This document shows, one piece after another, positions 45,629-52,471 of a DNA stretch of 52,471 nt. Within the stretch, counting starts at the first letter, position 1; each line of letters opens with the position of its first letter. This DNA comes from Candidatus Delongbacteria bacterium (lineage in GTDB: Bacteria; UBA4055): assembly GCA_016937995.1 (NCBI GenBank), contig JAFGVM010000061.1, positions 1 through 52,471 on the forward strand, written 5' to 3'. The position numbers were made by a program, and so were the translations under genes. Under the pieces are notes generated by a model. That model saw only the letters and a list, made by a program, of their open reading frames with translations. It was not told the DNA's origin and did not search any database.

Positions 45629-46897
45629 ATGAAGTATTTCAAATTTATACTGTTACTACTAGTATTGATATGCAGTATTACAGCTTATTCACAGCCAGGA
45701 ACTAGTAGTCAGGATTTAACTGATACCAGAGAAACCTTAGGTGGAATGGGAGAAGCTATAGAAGGAGAAGCTGCTGAAACAGAAAGTGCTGAAGGTGTTG
45801 TAGAAATTGTAGGAGTAACCTTAGATGATCTTCAACCAATTTCGGGTGCAATAAGTGAAATCTCAGCCGTATTAGCAGAGATGCGCAGAGAGATTGGAGA
45901 ACTTCGAGAAGCTCAACGAGTTGCTAATGCAGCTGATGAAGCTATTGATGCAATTCCTGGAGCTGATGCTGTATCAGCTGGTATGGAACCAGTTATTGGA
46001 GTGCTAGGGACCCTAATACAAGCTGCTGAGGATGTTGTTGATCCTGTGCAGGATACAGTAGCAGAGGGTAAGAGTTTCTTAGAAAAAGTGAAGATAGCAG
46101 GAGAGGTGATTTTAACATTGAATGTGATATATGAAGTAGTTAAAGAAATTCCTCATTGGATCAAAGAGATTGAAAAAAAGATTGAAGATTCGACTTCACA
46201 ATCAAATACTTCATCGGATATTGATTACAAATGTGTAAACGGTAAATTAAAGCAATTTTCCAGAGATTTTATTCCTCTTCTCAAAGCTTCGAATTCAACA
46301 CTAAAAAACTTAAAAGCCCCAACTAAAGAGTTGAATGATCTATTGAAAAGTATTAAACCTGTTGTTTCTGATCTTGAGAATGTGACAAAACCAATTAAAA
46401 AGTTTATGGATGATATGGATCCACTAAAAAAAGAATTGCAGAAATTTGAGAAAGCTCTAAATAAAAAAATATCTTTTAAATTTAAAGTTCAGATACTGAT
46501 GGTAAATAAGACTTTCCACATTCATATTATTAGTGTTAAAGATGCAATGAGAGGTGTATCTCACATCGAGAAAGTTATGAAAGATGAATTAAGTGGGGAA
46601 GTTGTCGAAGCTCTTAAATTATTTGGGATGGAAAAAGCTGCAAAAGAAATAAAAAAGCTAGCAGAAGATCCTTTTAAAGATGCCACAAAACTATTGATAA
46701 AGGAACTTGATAAAGTTAATATCCCTGGTGTAAAGGACTTTTTGCATACACTCAACAAAACAGAAACTTTATTTAATGGTATAGTTACAAATGCTAAAAC
46801 AATTATTCATAATGGAATTCCAGATTTTAACACTAATGAATATAAAGATATAAAATCTCAAGGAATGAAATATTACGAAAGTAAATGTGCAGAATAA
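45629..46897 (+). CDS. Secreted alpha-helical protein of unknown function
   Basis: A 422-residue protein I do not recognise. A signal peptide (KYFKFILLLLVLICSITAYS) is followed by an Ala/Glu/Val-rich part (about 25-150) with an amphipathic helix (ISAVLAEMRREIGELREAQR), a hydrophobic stretch (about 155-175, KIAGEVILTLNVIYEVVKEI), then long Lys/Leu-rich helices (about 205-422). Two Cys remain after the signal, Cys202 (DYKCVNGK) and Cys420 three residues from the end, which could bridge the two ends of the helical part. GGGAGG precedes the ATG. The hydrophobic-plus-helical layout recalls pore-forming or membrane-tethering helical proteins, but this is only a resemblance in composition. Confidence 0.55.
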   Translation: MKYFKFILLLLVLICSITAYSQPGTSSQDLTDTRETLGGMGEAIEGEAAETESAEGVVEIVGVTLDDLQPISGAISEISAVLAEMRREIGELREAQRVANAADEAIDAIPGADAVSAGMEPVIGVLGTLIQAAEDVVDPVQDTVAEGKSFLEKVKIAGEVILTLNVIYEVVKEIPHWIKEIEKKIEDSTSQSNTSSDIDYKCVNGKLKQFSRDFIPLLKASNSTLKNLKAPTKELNDLLKSIKPVVSDLENVTKPIKKFMDDMDPLKKELQKFEKALNKKISFKFKVQILMVNKTFHIHIISVKDAMRGVSHIEKVMKDELSGEVVEALKLFGMEKAAKEIKKLAEDPFKDATKLLIKELDKVNIPGVKDFLHTLNKTETLFNGIVTNAKTIIHNGIPDFNTNEYKDIKSQGMKYYESKCAE

Positions 46898-46920
46898 GAA
46901 TTAAATAGTTAAAAAACAGG

Positions 46921-46958
46921 GGATATGCAACCCGAGATAAGATAAGGGTTGTATATCC
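46921..46958. terminator. Long hairpin between convergent genes
   Basis: GGATATGCAACCC (46921-46933) pairs with GGGTTGTATATCC (46946-46958), one G-T pair in 13, loop 12 bases. No T run follows on either strand. Its place between two converging genes suggests a transcription barrier or mRNA 3' end. Confidence 0.45.
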
Positions 46959-46975
46959 TGAATATTCCCAACCCC

Positions 46976-47563
46976 CTACTCCTTCAAAACCATATCAATA
47001 CACATAACAGCAGCAAGAATAAGCAGTCGTATTAGGTTGTCAGGTTGAACATTTTGATCAATACTAAGCATATAATTATCAGCAGAAGTGAACAATTCCT
47101 TCCCAAGACCAGCCCATTTCTTACTGACATGAGCAAATTCCATTTCATCTTTCATGAATTTAAAATCCCAGCTTGTCCACTTTCCTTTCAGAGTACACAA
47201 GAAATTCTCATTAGGATCAAGAACATCAAACTTTCCACCAATAGAAAATAACTTTTGTTTAAAGATCCCTACCAAGTTGTCATTTTCATCTAAAACTTGA
47301 ACTTTAGAAAGAAAAATTGAAATTCCACGCTTAACAGTTAGAACTTTTTCTCCTGATGCAGTTTTTATCTCCACCTCAAAAGGAGTCATACGTTTATAGT
47401 CAGTGAACCTGAGCATTTTAGTGAAAAATCCAAGTTTTTCTTCTCTGCAAACCATTATCATTTCCTGAGTGTAAGGGTCAATAATATCGTAGTTGTTTGC
47501 AGCTTTAAATATTCCCAAATGCTCTTTTACAAAAAATAAATTTCTCTCTAAAATAGAATTCAC
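46976..47563 (-). CDS. Phospholipid scramblase / LURP-one-related family protein
   Basis: A 195-residue protein with the Tubby-like fold of scramblase and LOR proteins. Strand pairs such as LFFVKEHLGIFKAANNYDII, YTQEMIMVCREE, FEVEIKTASGEKVLTVKRG, VQVLDENDNLVGIFKQKLF, IGGKFDVLDPNENFLCTLKG and WTSWDFKFMK follow the family pattern. The C-terminal helix (PDNLIRLLILAAVMCIDMVL) could anchor it in a membrane or fill the barrel. No activity is established for bacterial members. The start is a GTG with CGGAGA before it. It lies 14 bases after the SDR gene on the same strand. Confidence 0.75.
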   Translation of the reverse strand: MNSILERNLFFVKEHLGIFKAANNYDIIDPYTQEMIMVCREEKLGFFTKMLRFTDYKRMTPFEVEIKTASGEKVLTVKRGISIFLSKVQVLDENDNLVGIFKQKLFSIGGKFDVLDPNENFLCTLKGKWTSWDFKFMKDEMEFAHVSKKWAGLGKELFTSADNYMLSIDQNVQPDNLIRLLILAAVMCIDMVLKE

Positions 47564-47577
47564 GATCTCTCCGTTTA

Positions 47578-48345
47578 TTATTTTCTATGAACAACTGTCC
47601 CTGATGCCTGAGAAGCCGGAGTAACTGTAACTTCACATATCTGTACATGATCTGGTGCCTGAACAGAGTATAATACTATGTCAGCAATATCATCCGCAGT
47701 TAAAGCTTTTAAGCCTTTATAAACATTATCAGCTTTCTTTTTGTCACCGTGAAATCTTACGACACTGAAATTTGTTTCTACCAGACCAGGTTGAACATTT
47801 GTAACTCTTACCGGTGTATCAACAGTATCCATTCTCAAACCGTCACTGATGGCTTTTGCGGCAGCTTTTACACCGCAATATACAGCTCCTTTCGGATAAG
47901 CTGCAACACCTGCAATAGAACCGATATTGACCACATGTCCCTTACTGTTACTTATCATCAAAGGAACTATCGCTTTAGACAGATAAAGTAGACCTTTTAT
48001 ATTTGAATCGATCATTTCATCCCAGTCATCCAAACTCCCATCCTGGAACTTATCAAATCCCAAAGCACCTCCCGCATTGTTAACCAGAACACTGATCTTC
48101 TGCCATTTTTTAGGTAACTCATTTATTACAATTGATACCTTTTTTCTGTCTCTCACATCCAGTTGGTAAGTAAGTATTTCAGTATCATATTTTTTATTTA
48201 TTTTCTCAGCTACTTTAATAAGCTTATCAATATTTCTGCTGCAAAGAATAAGTTTTGCACCTTTTTCTGCAAATTGTTCTGCACATGCCTGACCGATACC
48301 GCTATTTGCTCCGCTTATGAATACTATCTGATTTTTTAATTTCAT
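47578..48345 (-). CDS. SDR-family oxidoreductase (YdfG-like)
   Basis: A 255-residue classical short-chain dehydrogenase, probably NADP-dependent (Arg in ILCSRNIDKL). It has the cofactor motif SGANSGIG (10-17), NNAGG, the catalytic Ser in VVNIGSIAGVAAYPKGAVYC, and Tyr-x3-Lys (YCGVKAA). LLVETNFSVVRFHG is near the substrate lid. It resembles YdfG-type 3-hydroxy acid/serine dehydrogenases; the actual substrate is not known. It has its own gap upstream (48346-48532) and is followed by the scramblase-like gene, forming a two-gene unit. Confidence 0.88.
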   Translation of the reverse strand: MKLKNQIVFISGANSGIGQACAEQFAEKGAKLILCSRNIDKLIKVAEKINKKYDTEILTYQLDVRDRKKVSIVINELPKKWQKISVLVNNAGGALGFDKFQDGSLDDWDEMIDSNIKGLLYLSKAIVPLMISNSKGHVVNIGSIAGVAAYPKGAVYCGVKAAAKAISDGLRMDTVDTPVRVTNVQPGLVETNFSVVRFHGDKKKADNVYKGLKALTADDIADIVLYSVQAPDHVQICEVTVTPASQASGTVVHRK

Positions 48346-48435
48346 TTTATCCCCCGGTAAAGTTTTGACTACGTATAATTTAGAAAAGCAAAATCACAAA
48401 TTCAATATATATTGTTAAAATATTAATATAGGATA

Positions 48436-48464
48436 TTGACTATTATGTTTCCTAGGTGTATTTT
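48436..48464 (+). promoter_or_regulatory. Promoter for the C25 peptidase gene
   Basis: -35 TTGACT (48436-48441), 17-base spacer, -10 TATTTT (48459-48464). The -35 and the start of the spacer (TTGACTATTATGT) match the promoter at 52075 (TTGACTATCATGT), which serves another secreted-protein gene. A second -10-like TATAAT lies at 48495-48500. Confidence 0.5.
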
Positions 48465-48532
48465 CTACGGTGTGTATTAAAAGCTGAAAGTATGTATAAT
48501 AGAATAGTTAATGTATAAATGTCGGAGAATGT

Positions 48533-51500
48533 ATGTCAAAATTAAAGCTGTACGTATTTGCGTTATTTTTAGTGTTCTCTCTAGTGTTCTCGAAGAAAAT
48601 TAAATTCGAAGATAACTGGGGTTCTCAGGGATTCAATCTTTCAAAATCAGCAACATCAGGGGTCTCAATAACTTATTCGGTCAATGAATTTTCAATGACT
48701 GAAAACTTGATCAATAATGAAATGAAAACCACTGTTCAGCTATCCGGTGTTTTCCTTCCAAATGACGAAGGTGCTCCTGACCTTCCCGGATCAGCCAGAT
48801 ATATCGCGATACCTCAGGGTGCAACAGCAAAATACGTGATCACTGATATGAAAAAGGAAGTTTATCAGAATATTGATCTTGCTCCGGCACCAAATATTCC
48901 GATCGATACCGACAGTTCTCCGATAAGATACGAAGAAAATTCACTAATATATTCTACTAATGCTTATTATCCTGAATCACCCGTAATTCTGTCAAAACCC
49001 TCTAAGATAAGAGGTCTGGACGTTGTTTTGCTTGGAATTACTCCTTTTCAATATAATCCAGTGACCAAGGAGCTGATTGTCTTCAGAGATATTAAGGTTG
49101 ATGTTCAATATGAAGGTGGTAACGGACACTTTGGTGAAGACAGACTTCGAAACAGCGAATGGGATAAAATATTGAAGAATACTGTGATCAACAATTCAGT
49201 TATCGAGGATGTTGAATATCAACACTCCTCAAGTTCAAAAGGTATAGACTACGAGTACATTATAATTTGTCCCGATAATCCAACATTTATTAGTTACGCT
49301 AATCAACTTAAAGATTTCAGAACAAAGCAGGGAATAAGAACAGGAGTGGTTACTATCACTGAAGTTGGAGGCAACACCGAAGCGGCAATTGAAAACTATA
49401 TTAACACTGCTTACAACACATGGACTATTCCACCTTCAGCAGTATTATTACTTGCTGACTACGGACTTGAAGGAACTTCAGATGCTATTTTCTGCCCTAG
49501 GTTCATGGATACTTATTATCCCATGGTCTCTGATAATTTCTATGCGGATGTGGATACTTCTGACGGAAAAGCTCTTCCCGAAATAGTTTTTGGACGTATA
49601 GTTGCTCAGAATGAAGCACAACTCCAGGTAATGATAAGCAAGATAATAAATTACGAGACAAATCCACCTACAAGTTCTTCTTTCTACGCAAATCCTATAA
49701 CTGCTTTGGGCTGGCAAACTGAACGTTGGTTCCAGATATGTTCTGAAGCACTCGGTGGATTTATGAAGAATGAGCTGGGAAAAACACCTGTCAGAATAAA
49801 TGAAGTTTACGAAGGGAATCCAACATCAGATCCATGGTCATCTGCATTAAATACTTCTCAAGTTACAGATTATTTTGGACCATCAGGTAGAGGTTATATA
49901 CCATCAACACCTCAGGAACTGGGATTTTGGACCGGTGGTGATGCTAATGATATCGCAAATGCACTTAACGATGGGGCATTTATTCTTGTCCACAGAGATC
50001 ATGGGATAACTTACGGTTGGGGAGAACCTGCTTTCACAACAACTAATATTGGTATGCTTACTAACACAGATCTTTCTTTTATTTTTTCTATGAACTGCCA
50101 GACAGGAATGTTTGATGATGGTTCTGAAGTATTTTCAGAGAGATTCCATAGATATACATACAATGGTGAGAATGCGGGGGCACTGGGTGTTATAGCTGCT
50201 ACTCACAATTCGTACTCCTTCGTTAATGATGCATTAGCCTGGGGTACATTTGATTACATATATCCTCAATTTATGCCAGATTACGGACCATCACCTTCAA
50301 ATAACGACGAATTTATGCCTGCATTTGCTATGGTGAACGGTAAATATTTCCTTGATTATTCAAGCTGGCCGTCAAATCCTACTGAGAAGGAAGAAACAAA
50401 TTATCTCTTCCATATGCTGGGAGATCCTTATCAGGTCGTTTATTCTGAAGTCCCACAATACCTGACAGTGAACACTCAGGAGATATTTGAAGGTGAAACC
50501 GTTCTCTACGTAACAGCTGATATTGGTGCTAAGATCGCTTTAGTTGCGAATGGTGAAATTTTAGGTACAGGTATAGGCACGGGTGGTGTGACTGGTATAA
50601 CAATTCCACCTCAGCTTTTTGAAACAGAGATAATTCTCACTGTTACAAAGCAAAATTATTTCAGGTACGAAACAATTATTGAGGTTGGTGTTCCTTTGAC
50701 AGATATCGGTGGAGATTTCTCAGTTGATAATCCAAGTATTGATTACGGATATACGACCGTTGGAGCAAGTACAGATCAACAATTCACGATTACAAATTCC
50801 CACTCGATAGATTATCTTATAGGAGATATTACAACTATCCCGGGCTATTCAGTGAATTATGCGGTTAAAGATATTAAGAATACATTACATTATACGATTC
50901 CACCTAGTTCAAGCAGGACATTTGATTTGATCTTTGAGCCTACGGCAGAAGTTGTTTACAATGGTAATATTACTATAACTTCTTCCGATACAGCTCACGC
51001 TACTGAATATATTTCAGTAACAGGTGAAGGCGCATTACCTGACATCAATTTACCTTTAAATACTTCAGCAACGGCGGAACCGGATGCAAATGTAGCGGAT
51101 TCTTTTGAGATACAGAATACAGGTCTATCAGCACTTAGCTATAGTCTAAGTAACGCTTATGTTGGCTTTCTTATTCAGGGAGGTGCTTATACCACCAATG
51201 ATTTCTCATCATTCCCCGGAACAGGATGGACAAACTCAGGCTGGGTAGAAAGTTCAGGAGCTGCAAGAGCAACTGGAAGCGGGGCTACATCTACTTTAAC
51301 ATCACCTGCGTTCGATACTTCAGGAGCGGGAAATCCGGTCTATCTGGAATTTACTCAGAATTATTATGCAAGAACCGGTAGCTGGACAAAAGTCGAGTAT
51401 TATACGGGAAGTGCTTGGGTTGAAGTGTACAATGTGACTTCATCTACAACTTCAGCCCAAAATATTGAACTACCGATAAAATCAGCAACTACTCAGGTAA

Positions 51501-51997
51501 GATTTACAGGTTATACTACAAGATCACAGGGGATGACAGCTTACTGGGATATAGACAATATTGTTGTATCTTCTGAAGAAGTTCCTTTTAACTGGTTGTC
51601 ATTTAACAGTTCAACTACAGGACTTGTATCCGGATCAGGAAGTGACACCATTAATATGACTTACGATGCCACAGGACTTCCAGAAGGGGTTTATCAAGCG
51701 AATATCACCGTTACTTCAGATGATCCTGATGAACCTGCCGAAGTTGTTGCAGTACAGTTTAATGTGATAATTGGAGGACCAGTCGTTCCTTCAGTTCCGG
51801 AAAATATTGTAACCAGCATAACAGGAACAGATCTTGTGATAGACTGGGATGTTTCTGCCAACGCGACAGGTTATGATGTTTACTCATCAGATGATCCTTA
51901 CGGAACATATACATTGGCAGCTTCAGTTGTAACAAATCAGTACACTGTTCCTGCTGATCAGGCAAAACTGTTCTATTATATTGTTGCTAAAAACTAA
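48533..51997 (+). CDS. Secreted C25 (gingipain-like) cysteine peptidase
   Basis: An 1154-residue exported protease. It has a signal peptide (about 1-20, LYVFALFLVFSLVFS), a propeptide (about 30-235, with LPGSARYIAIPQGA), then the C25 domain (about 245-640). Within it, YEYIIICPDNPTFISYANQL opens the domain, His490 lies in VHRDHG and Cys522 in SMNCQTGMF, 32 residues apart as in gingipains. Next come Ig-like modules, a choice-of-anchor D-type domain (about 725-840, FSVDNPSIDYGYTTVGAS), a MAM/choice-of-anchor J-like domain (about 890-1020, FSSFPGTGWTNSGW) and a fibronectin III-like end. It has no type A sorting domain at the C terminus, unlike the protein at 9429. CGGAG precedes the ATG. A terminator follows. 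Confidence 0.88.
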   Translation: MSKLKLYVFALFLVFSLVFSKKIKFEDNWGSQGFNLSKSATSGVSITYSVNEFSMTENLINNEMKTTVQLSGVFLPNDEGAPDLPGSARYIAIPQGATAKYVITDMKKEVYQNIDLAPAPNIPIDTDSSPIRYEENSLIYSTNAYYPESPVILSKPSKIRGLDVVLLGITPFQYNPVTKELIVFRDIKVDVQYEGGNGHFGEDRLRNSEWDKILKNTVINNSVIEDVEYQHSSSSKGIDYEYIIICPDNPTFISYANQLKDFRTKQGIRTGVVTITEVGGNTEAAIENYINTAYNTWTIPPSAVLLLADYGLEGTSDAIFCPRFMDTYYPMVSDNFYADVDTSDGKALPEIVFGRIVAQNEAQLQVMISKIINYETNPPTSSSFYANPITALGWQTERWFQICSEALGGFMKNELGKTPVRINEVYEGNPTSDPWSSALNTSQVTDYFGPSGRGYIPSTPQELGFWTGGDANDIANALNDGAFILVHRDHGITYGWGEPAFTTTNIGMLTNTDLSFIFSMNCQTGMFDDGSEVFSERFHRYTYNGENAGALGVIAATHNSYSFVNDALAWGTFDYIYPQFMPDYGPSPSNNDEFMPAFAMVNGKYFLDYSSWPSNPTEKEETNYLFHMLGDPYQVVYSEVPQYLTVNTQEIFEGETVLYVTADIGAKIALVANGEILGTGIGTGGVTGITIPPQLFETEIILTVTKQNYFRYETIIEVGVPLTDIGGDFSVDNPSIDYGYTTVGASTDQQFTITNSHSIDYLIGDITTIPGYSVNYAVKDIKNTLHYTIPPSSSRTFDLIFEPTAEVVYNGNITITSSDTAHATEYISVTGEGALPDINLPLNTSATAEPDANVADSFEIQNTGLSALSYSLSNAYVGFLIQGGAYTTNDFSSFPGTGWTNSGWVESSGAARATGSGATSTLTSPAFDTSGAGNPVYLEFTQNYYARTGSWTKVEYYTGSAWVEVYNVTSSTTSAQNIELPIKSATTQVRFTGYTTRSQGMTAYWDIDNIVVSSEEVPFNWLSFNSSTTGLVSGSGSDTINMTYDATGLPEGVYQANITVTSDDPDEPAEVVAVQFNVIIGGPVVPSVPENIVTSITGTDLVIDWDVSANATGYDVYSSDDPYGTYTLAASVVTNQYTVPADQAKLFYYIVAKN

Positions 51998-52020
51998 CGA
52001 CAAATAATTTTCACTGTTAA

Positions 52021-52044
52021 AGCCGGCATCATGCCGGTTTTTTT
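52021..52044 (+). terminator. Intrinsic terminator after the C25 peptidase gene
   Basis: Stem AGCCGGC (52021-52027) / GCCGGTT (52033-52039), loop ATCAT, then a T run to 52044. Confidence 0.85.
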
Positions 52045-52074
52045 AATTATATATGAAAAATGTAATATAATAAT

Positions 52075-52103
52075 TTGACTATCATGTCTTTTTATATTAT
52101 TTT
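52075..52103 (+). promoter_or_regulatory. Promoter for the secreted protein at 52167
   Basis: -35 TTGACT (52075-52080), 17-base spacer, -10 TATTTT (52098-52103), same spacing and boxes as the promoter at 48436. Distance to the start codon is also similar (92 versus 97 bases from the first base of the -35). Confidence 0.5.
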
Positions 52104-52166
52104 ATACTCGTGTGAAATAATGAGAATGAAAAGTAAAATATAACGTAGAAAATGTGGAGGAGAAGT

Positions 52167-52471
52167 ATGAGGAATCTATTAATCGCGGTTTTAGTAATGG
52201 TAGGGATCATGTTCGCGCATGCTCTTAAAGAAGAGGATACATCGAACAGACCGCTGTTCAATCAGGGTACTGTCAAAATCCAGCTCAAAGAATCTGTGAT
52301 GACATCAAAAGATTTTCAAGTAAAAGAGTTCGGAAAAGAATACGTGCAAACAGGGATCTCTTCACTGGATGAGATCGCAATAAAAATTAAAGCTGTTAAT
52401 CCTAGAGTAACACACATTGACGCAAAGAATAAGGAATTGGCTAAAAAACTCGGTCTTGACAGATGGATCAC
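52167..52471 (+). CDS. Secreted protein, 3' end beyond the window
   Basis: The first 101 codons of a protein that runs off the right edge. It has a signal peptide (NLLIAVLVMVGIMFAHA) and then a short region, NQGTVKIQLKESV and KLGLDRWI, that recalls the propeptide start of subtilisin-like secreted peptidases in FCB bacteria. The catalytic part is not visible, so this is a guess. GGAGGAG precedes the ATG. It shares its promoter type with the C25 peptidase just upstream. Confidence 0.6.
   Translation, partial: MRNLLIAVLVMVGIMFAHALKEEDTSNRPLFNQGTVKIQLKESVMTSKDFQVKEFGKEYVQTGISSLDEIAIKIKAVNPRVTHIDAKNKELAKKLGLDRWI

Overview
The window reads as a stretch of chromosome from an AT-rich, Gram-negative, free-living-type bacterium of the Fibrobacterota-Chlorobiota-Bacteroidota (FCB) superphylum, most plausibly one of its uncultured lineages (Cloacimonadota or Delongbacteria-like; inference). 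The reasons are a 286-residue primary-type sigma factor without region 1.1, a PorX-like response regulator with a PglZ domain, a secreted protein ending in a type A sorting domain of the type IX secretion system (T9SS) kind, a gingipain-like C25 peptidase, a PorV/FadL-like barrel, an archaeal/eukaryal-type prolyl-tRNA synthetase, and lipid A and lipoprotein genes (lpxD, lnt) that imply an outer membrane. No rRNA, tRNA, CRISPR, prophage or insertion-sequence gene was recognised.

Layout. 1-5710 (+): stress and envelope quality control, with clpB behind a textbook sigma-54 promoter, an HtrA protease, the sigma factor and a small membrane coiled-coil protein. 5704-9174 (-): an RluA-family pseudouridine synthase, a sugar-nucleotide epimerase, a GT8 glycosyltransferase and ruvX. 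9429-14364 (+): a T9SS-type cargo and DNA polymerase I with a ruined proofreading site. 14479-22730 (+): a 1300-residue protein built like mammalian soluble adenylyl cyclase, followed by a four-gene operon (AMIN-like lipoprotein, TPR protein, DUF4292-like lipoprotein, PorX) with its own promoter and a palindrome over the -10 box. 22855-32079: lpxD (+), yjbQ, a barrel protein and a nitrilase-like protein (-), a beta-propeller lipoprotein (+), then a PRPP-synthetase-like protein, proS and guaB (-). 32319-34694 (+): a patatin-POTRA-barrel (type Vd) protein. 34748-39475 (+): a TPP riboswitch with a visible terminator/antiterminator switch controlling thiS-thiG-thiH-(thiD2-thiE fusion)-thiC. 39656-44372 (+): a thioredoxin/glutaredoxin-like protein, an orphan groES, lnt, thiI, ywbE and a YaiI/YqxD protein. 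44710-48345: a barrel plus a helical secreted protein of unknown function (+), then a scramblase-like protein and an SDR oxidoreductase (-). 48533-end (+): the C25 peptidase and the start of another secreted protein, both behind promoters sharing one motif.

The genes outline a cell that secretes proteases and displays proteins on its outer membrane under two-component (PorX) and perhaps cAMP control, makes its own thiamine phosphate under riboswitch control, and maintains lipid A and triacylated lipoproteins. The most striking non-coding feature is a set of short palindromic repeat families filling most gaps between genes, often stacked in a fixed order directly before a ribosome binding site. 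Their hairpin arms differ between copies but keep their base pairing. Some of these repeats extend the reading frame of a gene upstream, so several starts have been moved downstream here.
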